A DNA stretch of 64,000 bases, from positions 27,373,906 through 27,437,905 of the forward strand of contig OY829665.1 of assembly GCA_963691815.1 (NCBI GenBank), written 5' to 3'. Shown in pieces: positions 34,006 to 44,006 of this stretch. Both the position numbers and the translations under genes were made by a program. The stretch is from Echiichthys vipera (lineage: Eukaryota; Chordata; Actinopteri; Perciformes; Trachinidae). How positions within the stretch are numbered: position 1 is the stretch's first letter; the number at the start of each line of letters is the position of its first letter. The notes under the pieces were generated by a model. The model made no database searches. It was not told where the DNA came from and saw only the letters and a program-made list of their open reading frames with translations.

Positions 34006-34697
34006 ATTAATTGAATTATCAATGGATCCACCCAGCTGCCCTGTATGTTCACAGTTCATATGATGTGAAAAAATGTGTTTGTTTTACTTATATTGATACA
34101 TATTGCAGACCTGTTTTAAATTGAAATGAAATAACATTTGATACACAAATATATGTTCATATGGTTAATATTGTTAAATATCAAATAATCAACATTTTTT
34201 TAATATTAATTAAAATATTACCTTCCAGCATTTAAGAGTGGTTAAATGTTTCCTGCCATATTAGTGATCAGAACTCACCAATGAGTAGGATTATTTCATG
34301 GTTTGCATTGACACATGGCGACATTATCATATGGTGTGACACTATATCATTTGGTGTGACATTACAAATTGTGAAAATAACAAACCTTCATTAATGATAA
34401 AACTTGAAAATGTTCATGGAATACATGGAAAATAGTGTCAGCAAGAGTCACAAATATTTTCATAATTTTATAGCAAGGTTTGTCACAATAAATAGAAAAT
34501 ATGTTTAAAGATTGACGGCATAGGTCTCACATTGAGCAATGATTTAGAAAATAATACACAAGTTTTATTAATTTTCACAAAACTATAATGGATTACAGTT
34601 TAGTTATGATAAATGACTTTGATGAAGTGAGTAACTTAAGAAAGGTATACCCCATATTCAGTTTATATACAATTACTTTCATGTCACACCATATGAC

Positions 34698-35340
34698 GAT
34701 TTTAGGCACTATTACAACAAATTGTTACATAAATTGTGATTCCAATTGAAAATCTAAAAACAACATATGTTTCTATAAAGATTGGAGTTAGTAGAACAAA
34801 AGTCAATCATTTCTATGCCTGTTATTTCACATTTTTGAAAAAAAACTTTTTTGTGGTATATATGTCACTGACCCATTTCCATCCATTCAGAGCCAGGCCA
34901 CAATACAACCAGATACTGAAGACATGGATGGAGACTCTTCTTGGTTATTTTTTATTTTACTTGTCTAAAGTATTAGTAGTCTATTTGATAGTGCTGCTGG
35001 AGGTTGAATGGGGCAATAGGGGGGAGAGAGGGTGAGACAGGCAGCAAAGTGCTGCAGGTGGGAGTTGAACCTGAGCTGCTGCGGTGAGGACATTTACCCT
35101 CTGTATAAACTATCATTAAATCTTTGTAAAGTACCTTGAGTGGCAACTGTGGGCTGTAAATGAAGCAAAGCTTTGTCCTAGAAGAGGGAGAATGAGTGGT
35201 AGTGTCTATCAATGACACAGCAATGTTTCCCAAACTGAAGGACTTAATAAAGGCAACACAAGAACGGAAAGAGCTGCTTCTTTCATTCTACATATGTATA
35301 TGTTTTTCTCTGCTTGTCTTCTCAGCATCTTGGAAAGATG
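34698..35340. other. AT-rich stretch without recognised genes
   Basis: No conserved reading frame is seen. 35010-35170 is moderately GC-rich (GGGAGAGAGGGTGAGACAGG) and not identified. Confidence 0.5.
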
Positions 35341-35354
35341 TCTGACCAGAGTCC

Positions 35355-35400
35355 AAACCTGGTCAGATGCGTACATGAACTGACGAAGCCTCTTGGATGA
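35355..35400 (+). ncRNA. Truncated hammerhead-ribozyme-like motif (Penelope-derived)
   Basis: Bases 35358-35383 share 26 of 26 with the strand upstream of the ribozyme motif at 49832-49868 (minus). The core CTGACGA is at 35380-35386, followed by the first arm of stem II (GCCTCT). The second arm and the GAAAC box are absent, so it cannot fold as a hammerhead. Confidence 0.5.
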
Positions 35401-35477
35401 ATACAAATCCATCTCAGCCTCTGTGTGTCTGGATGAACTCTGTGCTGTTCACCTTTGTTTCTGAAGTTAGCCACAAG

Positions 35478-36220
35478 TAGGGTTGCCAACCGTCCCTTCT
35501 AAAACGGAATCGTCCCGTATTCAGAAACAAAAGTATGCATCCCGTATTGAGCTGAAAAGGGACGCACTTTGTCCCGTATTACCGTGAGAATCAAAAATAG
35601 TATGCCAAATGTCAATAGAATGAATGAATAAATGGCGCCTCATAAGAAAAGGTATGGTAAACTTATTCTCAGCCTGTCATGCTCTGTGACCAATAAGCTC
35701 ACACACTAGTATGACGAACCAGAATCCCGCTCATCTCATTGGTCGAGGTACTGTTGCTTGCGGAGAAGATACCGGAAGACCACAAAGCGGCATGAAGGGC
35801 ATTGATGCCGACGGTACTTTACAGTTCTCGGGCAGTACATCTTCTAGCAGCAATGCAACTACTCCTCTGAGAAAAAAAAAAACAGAAAATAATGCAAAAA
35901 TACCTAGAGGAATGGTTAAAATTAAAAACATGGGCGGAACAAGTGCACGATAACATCTATGAAGCGCATTACGCTGTGTGCCGGCAGGCTTGGACTAACT
36001 GACCTAAAGCAACAGGCTTCCAGAGGTGGGCGGTGGACACACAAGAAACATAAGGGACACCAATCCTTGTCCCTAAGGGATGCCAAAAGGCAGATATGGT
36101 ATGCAAACAATGATTCTAACACTGTGGTTAAGGTTAATATGGGAAAGTACAATGAATGTCTGAATTGTATGGAGAAATATATAACAATCATATTTTCTGT
36201 GTAATAAGAAAGCACAATTG
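35478..36220 (+). mobile_element. hAT-like transposon 5' fragment, decayed
   Basis: It starts with TAGGGTTGCCAACCGTCCC, like hAT terminal repeats that begin CAGGG or TAGGG. A broken coding stretch follows, with WAEQVHDNIYEAHYAVC in one frame and LGLTDLKQQASRGG...THKKHKGHQSL in another. This resembles the Cys/His zinc-finger domain at the N-terminus of some hAT-related proteins. Frameshifts and a poly-A run (35873-35882) break it. Assignment tentative. Confidence 0.4.
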
Positions 36221-36423
36221 CTAGATAAATACATTAAGTGTATAAATAATAAATCAAACTAATTCATAGATGAATAACAATAATGAATAATAATTAATTA
36301 AAGGAGAGCTCATTGTCACTCTAAATTATGAAATGTCTTGCTCAGAGTTTTACTCTGTGGGACTGAAAGACAAACAGCTCGTGGCTGCAACAAGAGCTCA
36401 GAAGAAGTACAGACGGATAAAAC

Positions 36424-36436
36424 AATAGACTGACTA
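36424..36436. repeat. Target-site duplication, left copy (13 bp)
   Basis: AATAGACTGACTA here and at 41591-41603 flank the Nimb element exactly, fixing its ends. Confidence 0.92.
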
Positions 36437-36494
36437 GAGACGGGGTGCAGGGATTGGTTGGTGAGCTGGTACGCCGGACTGGAATGGACAGGAG

Positions 36495-37745
36495 ATGGCA
36501 GAGGTAAGTGACGGATCAGGAAATGAGTTAGGAATGGAGCAAGGTGGCGGGAGAAGTGAAAGTTGGAGTGAAGTGAAAATGGGGAAAGCCAGGCGAAAAC
36601 GCAAGAAATTGGGGCAGAAAGGAAGGAGCTCAATGTCAGAAGAAACAGATAATGAGCAAGCGAGAGGGAATGAGGAAGAGCATAAGGTAATTATCAGACT
36701 GGAGCAAGAAGGTGCTTCGTTCGGTGAGTGGAACCCGGTTCTCCTTACCAAGGGGATAAACAGTCTTGTGGGAGAGCTAAAGAGTGCCAAAGTTCTGCGC
36801 AGTGGAGCACTACTGATTTTTTGCAGGGACAGCACACAACTGGGGAAAGCGGTTAGACTGAATAAGATCGAGGGGAAGAAAGTTAAAGCAACGATAGCTA
36901 CTGGTGGGGGTCTCACTCAAGGAGTGATTTTTGGGATTCCCCTTAGAGTGTCCACTGAACAAATAAAAGAGAACGTAAAAGGTGCAAGAGTGAGGGAAGT
37001 CAGACGCCTGCAAACTACTCGAGAGGGCCACAAATGTGACAGTCTGTCGGTGCTGCTTACATTTGATAAAAATCGAATCCCTGATAAAGTGTTTATTGGC
37101 TACATGAGTTATGATGTGAGGCTCTATATTCCCCCGCCGCGTAGGTGCTTCAAGTGTCAAAAATATGGGCATGTAGCGGCAGTATGCAAGGGAAAGCAAA
37201 GATGTGGGAGGTGTGCAGGGGATCATGAGTATGGAAAATGTGAAAGAGGAGCTAAACTCAAGTGCTGCAACTGCGGAGGGGAGCATACCTCCGCATATAG
37301 AGGGTGTGAAGTAAGTAAGAGAGCAGAAGAGATGCAGCGAGTGAAAACATCCCAAGGGATCACATATGCGGAAGCGGTCAGAAAGGTGGGGATGCAGCCA
37401 AACAGCAGTAGTGTTAAGATGGCAGACAGGCATGAAGTGAGAGCATGTGAGGGATGCAGCAGAGTGAAAGAGGACACACTGATTGTGGAGAAAAGGCAGT
37501 TTATACTGTTCATGGTTGATGTAATTAACTGTACTGCGCAAACAGACAAGAAAACAGAAAAAATCAAAATAGTAGGAAAAGCAGCAGAGAAATATTTGGG
37601 AGTTGAGGCCATTGGTTGGGAGGAAGTGGAGGAAGTGTTGAAAGGAGGCTCACCCAGTTCGCAGACATCGTCACAGACATCATTATGGGGTGGTGGATCA
37701 TCATGGTCATATGTATATTGCAGTGGCATGCAAGAAGTCTTGTAG
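36495..37745 (+). CDS. Nimb ORF1 (gag-like, three zinc knuckles), 416 aa
   Basis: Intact reading frame. The basic N-terminus (KMGKARRKRKKLGQKG) is followed by an RRM-like middle (HKVIIRLEQEG, SGALLIFC, KKVKATIA). Three CCHC-type knuckles follow at about residues 216-275 (CFKCQKYGHVAAVC, CGRCAGDHEYGKC, CCNCGGEHTSAYRGC). It would bind element RNA as a nucleoprotein. The start ATG at 36495 is the first in frame and lies 58 bp into the element. The 3' end overlaps the start of ORF2 by about 60 bp in a different frame. Confidence 0.85.
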   Translation: MAEVSDGSGNELGMEQGGGRSESWSEVKMGKARRKRKKLGQKGRSSMSEETDNEQARGNEEEHKVIIRLEQEGASFGEWNPVLLTKGINSLVGELKSAKVLRSGALLIFCRDSTQLGKAVRLNKIEGKKVKATIATGGGLTQGVIFGIPLRVSTEQIKENVKGARVREVRRLQTTREGHKCDSLSVLLTFDKNRIPDKVFIGYMSYDVRLYIPPPRRCFKCQKYGHVAAVCKGKQRCGRCAGDHEYGKCERGAKLKCCNCGGEHTSAYRGCEVSKRAEEMQRVKTSQGITYAEAVRKVGMQPNSSSVKMADRHEVRACEGCSRVKEDTLIVEKRQFILFMVDVINCTAQTDKKTEKIKIVGKAAEKYLGVEAIGWEEVEEVLKGGSPSSQTSSQTSLWGGGSSWSYVYCSGMQEVL

Positions 37746-39266
37746 CCAATGGACAAGAGCTTAAGAAGTTTGTCTCAGATCAGCAGGATAAACCCAGTAT
37801 AATTTGTGTGCAGGAAACATGGCTGAGAGTGCAATGGGATTTCATAATACAAGGATACACTGCTATAAGGAATGACAGGAAGGTGGGGAAAGGTGGTGGG
37901 GTGGCCACATTTGTCAAAAATGGAATGAGAATGTGAGTCCATAACAATAAAGATTTGGACAGGCAAATATGAGCTAGCAATAATAAATTACTACAATCCA
38001 TGCAAAAGATTAAGTGTAAATAGACTGAATATGGTGATGGGGGAAGTGCAGGGGAAAGTAGTGTGTTGTGGTGATTTTAATGCACATAGCACTCTATGGG
38101 GTAGTGGGAGAACTGATGCAAATGGCTTAATAGTAGAAGAATTTATAGAAGATAAAGGATTAGTAGGTATGAATGACGGGAGGGGCACAAGGTATGACTG
38201 TGTACAAAATAAGGAGAGTGTGATTGATTTGACTATGACATCAAATGAAATGGCAAGTATCACTGCTTGGGAGGTGCTAAATAAGACATTAACGGGTAGT
38301 GACCACTATCCAATCAATGTTAAGATTGGAGTAGAGATACAACGTGAGGAAGACATGAGATTGCCAAGATGGAAAATTGATAAAGCTAACTGGGAACTCT
38401 TTCAAGAACTGAGTAGGAAAAGATTTGAACAAGCATATAAAGAGGAATGGGCAGAGGTGGATGAGTTTAATACGGTAGTAGTCACAGCTATAATAAAATC
38501 AGCAAATGAGTCGATACCAAAAGCATTGGGATACAGAAACAAAAAGAATGTGCCGTGGTGGGATGAAAAATGCAGACAAGCAATTAAAGAACGAAATAGG
38601 GCATTTAGGCTGTTAAAGAAACATCATTCTATGGAGTCGCTAATTCAGTATAAAAGGTCACAAGCAGTGGCTAGAAGGACGGTCAGAACAGCTAAGCGTG
38701 CTTGCTGGAGGCAATATTGTAGTGAGATTGGTCGGGAGGTACAGCTATCAGATGTTTGGGGAATGATCAGGAAAATGAGTGGAATAAGAAGGAATACAAA
38801 AATACCAATACTGACAAGTAACAGCAGAACAGCTGTTAGTGGATTAGAAAAGGCAAGGCTATTGGCTGAAACACTAATCAAAGTTCATAGTTCAGGGAAT
38901 CTATCAGCAGAGACTAAACAGCATAGGAGCACTATTCTGGCACATAATACATGGGTTAACAAGAAAAAAAAAAACAACAGAAGAGAATCTGGATCTTCCA
39001 TTCAGTATGTATGAGCTAAGGAGGGCCATCCCCAGCACCCGGCAGCCAGCGCCAGGGAAAGATGACATCTGCTACTGTATGTTGGATAACATGGATAACA
39101 GATCACTACAGTTAATACTGAAACTAATTAACAAAGTGTGGGAGTTAGGGGAGATTCCAGCTGCATGGAAGCACTCAGTTATAGTGCCAATTTTAAAACC
39201 AGGTAAAGATGCATCAGACCCATCAAATTACAGACCAATAGCACTACATCTCAACTAGGGAAAACT
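37686..39266 (+). pseudogene. Nimb ORF2, endonuclease and RT N-terminal part, frameshifted
   Basis: Endonuclease blocks: LQWHARSLVANGQEL, catalytic Glu in VQETWL, GGGVATFVKNG, GDFNAHSTLWGS and GSDHYPI. Frames break at about 37933 (one base), in the A-run at 38963-38973 (homopolymer slip) and at about 39246 (one base lost). After the second break come APGKDDICYCML, VPILKPGKD and NYRPIAL. The lesions are all single-base type. Confidence 0.82.
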
Positions 39267-41384
39267 ATGGAAAAGATGGCAACAGAGAGGTTAATGTATT
39301 TCATGGAAAATGGAGATCTATTTTCTTCATACCAAAGTGGGTTTCGTAAAGGAAGAAATACAATGGACTCAATACTGTGCTTAGGATCAGAAGCCAGGAA
39401 CGCACAGACAAATAAAGAGATAGTGGTTGCTGTGTTTTTTGACATAGAGAAAGCATATGACATGTTGTGGAAAGAAGGTCTGCTAATCAAACTGGATAAA
39501 TTGGGAGTGGGAGGGAAGATGTATAATTGGGTGTTGGGTTTCCTGTTTGGGAGGACAATAGAGTTCAGAGTAGGGAAAGAGTACTCACCAGTATATATGG
39601 TTGAAAATGGAACGCCACAGGGGAGCGTATGCAGTCCAATACTCTTTAACTGTATGATTAATGACATTTTTGAGCAGGTGGGGGGAGGAATAAGTAAATC
39701 ATTATTTGCTGATGATGGGGCATTATGGGTAAGGGGGAGAAATCAGAAGTATCTGCAGAAGAAGCTGCAGGCAGCAGTTGATACAGTGGAGCAGTGGTCA
39801 AATAGGTGGGGGTTTAAATTATCAGTTGCAAAAACTCAAGTGATATGTTTTGCAAAGCGCCATAAAGAAATATCAATAAAGCTATATGGTGAAACACTGG
39901 AGCAAGTTAAAGTCATTCGTTTCTTGGGAGTGCTGTTTGATGAAAAGCTTACCTGGAGGCAGCATATTGAGAAGACAAAAGATAAGTGTAAAAGTGTTAA
40001 TAACCTCTTGAGATGCTTATCAGGTCGTGATTGGGGAGCATCCAGGAAGTCGCCTTTGAATATATATAAAACCATGATGAGAGCCAGAATAGATTATGGG
40101 AGTGTTGCATATATGTCAGCAGCAGAAAGTCACCTTAAGAAGCTGGATGTGGAGCAGGCTAAAGGTCTCAGGATATGTAGTGGGGCATTCAAGACCTCTC
40201 CAGTTGCAGCTCTGCAAGTTGAAATGGGGGAAGAAGCTCTGAGAATAAGAAGAACTAAGCTCATGCTGGCATACTGGGTCTATCTGCAGGGTCATAAAAG
40301 GTATCATCCAGCAAAGTCCATACTAGAGGACTGCTCAGAGCATAAAAAATCGAACTTCAGGAGCTTAGGCTGGGTTGGAAATGCAAAAGCTGAAAGCATT
40401 GGTCTATGTGACGTGCAGTATATTTCCAATGTTCCTCTACCGGAAATTCCGCCCTGGTTGTTCCAGATGCCTTCAGTAGATTTTAATATTCAGCAGAAGC
40501 TCAACAAGAAGCCAAGGCAGGGAGATATTGGAGTAATAGTGCAAAAATACATTGAACAGAATAATCCAAATAGAATGTCAATATTTACAGATGGATCAAA
40601 AGAGCCAGAAAATGGGCGCACTGGGGCTGCGGTGTACATTCCAGAATTTAAAGTGGCAGTTAAGCAGAGAGCAACAGATCATGCATCAGTATATACAGTT
40701 GAACTCCTGGCTATCACACTCGCACTGAGATGGTTAGGGGTAGACAACAGGGCCAATGCTCTCATTGCATCAGATAGCTGGGCAGCCCTTAGTAGTATTA
40801 GGACCATGAAGTCATGTAGGCAAGATCTAATCATGGAGATCCATCAAATGTTATATGACCTTCAAAACAGGGGGAGGACTGTCAGCTTTCTGTGGGTTCC
40901 TGCTCATGCAGGGGTTGAGGGCAATGAGGATGCAGATATACTGGCAAAACAAGTACTCAGATTACAAACAGTAAACAATATCCCACTAGGGAAAGCAGAA
41001 GGAAAGACAGTCATTAAAACACAAATGCAAAGGGTTTGGCAGGAATATTGGGACATAAATGAGACAGGAAGACACTTTTACGGTATACAAAAACTGGTGG
41101 GAAAAGTAGGAATGGTGGGCGGGAGCAGGAAGGAGGAGACGGGCATTACCCGCCTCAGATTAGGACACACAGGGCTTAACAGCACGCTACACAGAATTGC
41201 TAAACATCCTACTGGTAAATGTAGACTGTGTGATCATCCTGAAACTGTGCAGTATGTTCTTATGGAATGCAAGGGATATGAGAGAGAGAGGAGAGATCTA
41301 AAATCTGCACTGCAAAGGGAAAAAGTGAGCTTTACGGTAGAGAACATGTTGCAAAGATCAGAAAGCATTAGGAGGTATGTGTAA
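39267..41384 (+). CDS. Nimb ORF2 RT and RNase H half, open, 705 aa
   Basis: RT motifs: YQSGFRKGRNTMDSI, VAVFFDIEKAYDMLW (A), NGTPQGSVCSPILFN (B), catalytic LFADDGALWV (C, about 39703), FLGVLFDEKLTW (D/E). RNase H retains its acidic set: IFTDGSKE, VELLAITLAL, ASDSWAAL and HAGVEGNEDADILAK. The end has a CRLCDHPETVQYVLMEC cysteine-histidine cluster. All catalytic residues look intact. The N-terminal endonuclease is out of frame upstream, so this Met is not the native start. Confidence 0.85.
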   Translation: MEKMATERLMYFMENGDLFSSYQSGFRKGRNTMDSILCLGSEARNAQTNKEIVVAVFFDIEKAYDMLWKEGLLIKLDKLGVGGKMYNWVLGFLFGRTIEFRVGKEYSPVYMVENGTPQGSVCSPILFNCMINDIFEQVGGGISKSLFADDGALWVRGRNQKYLQKKLQAAVDTVEQWSNRWGFKLSVAKTQVICFAKRHKEISIKLYGETLEQVKVIRFLGVLFDEKLTWRQHIEKTKDKCKSVNNLLRCLSGRDWGASRKSPLNIYKTMMRARIDYGSVAYMSAAESHLKKLDVEQAKGLRICSGAFKTSPVAALQVEMGEEALRIRRTKLMLAYWVYLQGHKRYHPAKSILEDCSEHKKSNFRSLGWVGNAKAESIGLCDVQYISNVPLPEIPPWLFQMPSVDFNIQQKLNKKPRQGDIGVIVQKYIEQNNPNRMSIFTDGSKEPENGRTGAAVYIPEFKVAVKQRATDHASVYTVELLAITLALRWLGVDNRANALIASDSWAALSSIRTMKSCRQDLIMEIHQMLYDLQNRGRTVSFLWVPAHAGVEGNEDADILAKQVLRLQTVNNIPLGKAEGKTVIKTQMQRVWQEYWDINETGRHFYGIQKLVGKVGMVGGSRKEETGITRLRLGHTGLNSTLHRIAKHPTGKCRLCDHPETVQYVLMECKGYERERRDLKSALQREKVSFTVENMLQRSESIRRYV

Positions 41385-41590
41385 ATACTTGAGGGAAACA
41401 GGCTTAATGGATAGGGTTTAAGTTGTTTTTTTTTTAAATGTATTGATTTATTTTTTATTATTATTATTTTTATTTATTTTTTAATTTTTTATTTTCTCTG
41501 CCATCTAATGTTCCACACTCCAGTCCGGTAGGTGGCGGCAATGCACCTATAAACTGGATGCCAGCCGCCAATCAAATCCAGAAGAAGAAG

Positions 41591-41603
41591 AATAGACTGA
41601 CTA
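41591..41603. repeat. Target-site duplication, right copy (13 bp)
   Basis: Exact repeat of 36424-36436, immediately after the AAGAAGAAG tail of the Nimb element. Confidence 0.92.
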
Positions 41604-41605
41604 CA

Positions 41606-41887
41606 ACTGTAGGCTACAGTCACGGCTTTTTGAGCCACAAGTGAGGTTTTGTGACCTATACATGCAATCGAGGAGAGATGTTAGAGCGAGGGGGCTGCCA
41701 GTGACCAGCGCCCTGAGCAGTTGGGGGTTCGGTGCCTTGCTCAACAGCACTTTCGGCAGTGCCCAGGAGATGAACTGGCACCTCTCCAGCCACCAGTCCA
41801 CACTCCATACTTGGTCCACACAGGGACTTGAACCAGTGACCCTTCGGTTCCCAGCCAAGTCACCTATGGACTGAGCTACTGCCGCCC
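41606..41887 (-). mobile_element. tRNA-derived SINE
   Basis: The minus strand begins GGCGGCAGTAGCTCAGTCC. It has a pol III A box (TAGCTCAGTCC, 41868-41878) and a B box (GGTTCAAGTCC, 41824-41834) at tRNA-like spacing. A conserved body (GAGCAAGGCACCGAACCCCC, CACTGGCAGCCC) of a kind common in teleost SINEs follows. The acceptor-stem partner is lost and the body continues 200 bp, so it is a SINE and not a tRNA gene. Confidence 0.75.
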
Positions 41888-42507
41888 AATGAATAGGCAG
41901 ACAGAATATTTTAATGTTTTAATAATTAAAGAGTGACATTAACGCATTAATTTTGTGGTACCAAGACTAATGTTCCGTGGAAACAAAGGGAAAAAACGAG
42001 ACGTTAAATGCTTGAACGCGAGTTAGCTAATGCCAAGGGCTGCAAGTCTCCAAAGTGGTCATGGAGGCACCCTGTAGAGAAAAGCCATTGTTAAAAACAC
42101 CAGCAGTAACATTGTCTGAGTTCATTTCACACCTCTCTAATTATATCTGTTCCAAGAGGTATGAGAGATGAATGGTTCTAAATATAATTCAACTTTTTTC
42201 CTGATATAATTTCACTGTTTGCTAATAATTTGCACTGACATGCTGCTTAACTGTTAAAGCAATACTAATTTTGAGCAGCAAAGTATAGGCATCATACTTA
42301 GTTTTTATAATTTACAGTTAAAAACCAACAGAAGGAAAATATATTCTGTTTGAACAGCAATATTCTGGGTTTTATCCAACATGTTTGATAGTTATTGATT
42401 AATTCAATTTAAACTAACTTTTTAAGGTACTAGCACTACATTTTTCTGTAGTCACAACTTTTTTTGGCTGTCTATCACTTCCTCATTCAAGTTTGATTCG
42501 CTAACAG
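41888..42507. other. AT-rich stretch, no gene recognised
   Basis: No conserved ORF, repeat or RNA motif is seen between the SINE and the L1 scrap. Confidence 0.5.
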
Positions 42508-42672
42508 TTATGCCATTGAATATCAGAGGTATACATGAATTATTTAAAAAAAAGAAGCCAATTTTCCGTTCTGTAAAAAGAGTGAGGTTGATTTAATATT
42601 TTTACAAGAAACATTCAAGTGAGTCAGATGTAAAGTTCTGGAAAGGACATTGGGGAAGTACGATGTATTGTG
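42508..42672 (+). mobile_element. L1-clade endonuclease scrap
   Basis: Readable with a frame change: PLNIRGIHELFKKKK, IFLQETFK-like and SDVKFWKGHWG. These match the first catalytic blocks of fish L1 endonuclease. Confidence 0.55.
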
Positions 42673-42990
42673 ACAGCACACTCACACACGAGTGGCAGAC
42701 ATTGAGAACAGACATTGTTGTTGACGTGCTGACGTGTTACGGTGACGTATTACGTAATTTCCGGTGCTTGTGTGTTGGTCACTCGTTGTTGGTTCACTGT
42801 TAGCTGCTCTCACTAAATTCAGCTGTTTTTGCTATAATATTCACCACAGCGGTTAACTACCGCTTAACATTTAATCATCAACTAGTTCTACTCAAGCACT
42901 CACAGCTCTCCTTCTTTCAGCCGCTTCCAGCACACTCGCTAATTCCATTGTGTTAAACGTTACACTGTGTTAGCCACTTTAGCTTAGCAG

Positions 42991-43995
42991 TTGGCCTCAC
43001 GGCTGGTGATTGCTTCCCCCGCTCTCTTTCCTGCTCTCTCTTGCACGGAGTGTCGTATGTTTAGCTACTCCACTGCCTCCTTTAGTGATAATGGTAAGTG
43101 TAATGAGTGTAGTGTATTTGTAGCGCTGGAGGCGAGGCTCAGTGAGTTAGAGGCACGGCTCCGCAACATGGAAGCTTAGTCTTAAGCTACAGTAGCTAGC
43201 CGGCCACCTATAACTTTAGCCGGTGCGAAGCCACATAGTGTAGCGTTAGCTCCTGCTAGCCCTCCCCCGGCAATCCCTGAGCAGCCAGGGTCCTCCTGGG
43301 TGACTGTGAGAGGAAAGCATCGCTCTAAATCGAAGCCCATGGTTAACCATCTGCCCGTTCACGTTTCAAACAAGTTTTCTCCACTCAGTGACACACCTGC
43401 TGAGGAAACAACACTGTTTATTGGCAGCTCCATTTTGAGAAACGTGAACTTAGTGACACCAGGGACCATAGTAAAATGCGTCCCAGGGGCCAGAGCGGGC
43501 GACATTGAGTCCTATTTGAATCTGCTGGCTAAGGATAAACGTAAATATGGTAAGATTGTTATTCACATCGGCGGTAATGACACCCGATTACGTCAATCGG
43601 AGGTCACTAAAATTAATGTGGAGACGGTGTGTTCTTATGCAAAAACTATGTCGGACTCCGTAATTTTCTCTGGTCCCCTTCCCAACTTGACTTGCGATGA
43701 CATTTATAGCTGCATGTCATCATTCCGTCGCTGGCTGTCTGGATGGTGCCCGGTAAATAATGCGGGCTTCGTAGATAATTGGCAGTCTTTCTGGGGAAAA
43801 CCTGGTCTTGTTAAGAGAGATGGTATTCATCCTACTTTGGAGGGTGCCGCTCTCATATCTAAGAACCTGGACGCAGTTGTTAGCGGTCTAAAACCACGAC
43901 AACCCAGTGTTAGGATCAGGAAGCAGAGTCGCAGTTTAACACACCTCTCTGCGCTCCCTGTGGAGCATTTTCCAGCTCAGTTTAGTATAAATTAA
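42991..43995 (+). pseudogene. L2 ORF1 copy B, start lost, esterase domain intact
   Basis: Compared with copy A, the initiator ATG is ATT here (near 42997) and two stops follow NMEA (43177-43191). Downstream, 43300-43995 is open and keeps all SGNH blocks: FIGSSILRNV, HIGGNDTR and RDGIHPTLEGAALIS (Asp-x-x-His). The zinc pair (CTEC, CNEC) and helix (VALEARLSELEARL) are also present. The protein could only be made by internal initiation, so it is most likely dead. Confidence 0.82.
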
Positions 43996-44006
43996 ACAGA
44001 TCAAAA

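Larger units (their letters stand above)
31746..34697 (+). mobile_element. Unclassified transposon-like unit with 15-bp inverted ends
   Basis: GTCATATGGTGTGAC occurs at 31746-31760 and as an exact inverted copy at 34683-34697, giving a 2,952-bp unit. Six further copies of the core lie inside at 31944, 32145, 32302, 32322, 34327 and 34347, all in plus orientation, upstream and downstream of a coding region at 32488-34005. The coding region looks like a DDE transposase. Such subterminal motif arrays are typical transposase-binding sites in several DNA-transposon superfamilies. I see no clear target-site duplication, so the exact ends are an inference. Confidence 0.6.
36437..41590 (+). mobile_element. 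Nimb-type (I-group) LINE, nearly full length, 5,154 bp
   Basis: It has a short 5' UTR, ORF1 (36495-37745), ORF2 with endonuclease, RT and RNase H (about 37686-41384), an AT-rich 3' UTR and a terminal hairpin region. The hairpin holds GGTGGCGGCAATGCACC and GCCAGCCGCC, and is followed by an AAGAAGAAG tail. A 13-bp direct repeat bounds it. An RNase H domain after RT in a fish LINE points to the I group, and Nimb is the usual fish member. Three small frameshifts in ORF2 are the only obvious lesions, so the insertion is fairly young. Confidence 0.9.

Noticed and set aside
36810..37756. Minus ORFs of 177 and 243 codons
   Set aside because: They are shadows of Nimb ORF1 on the opposite strand, without domain text.
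41824..41886. A tRNA gene on the minus strand
   Set aside because: A and B boxes are present but the acceptor stem does not close and the repeat body continues; it is a SINE head.
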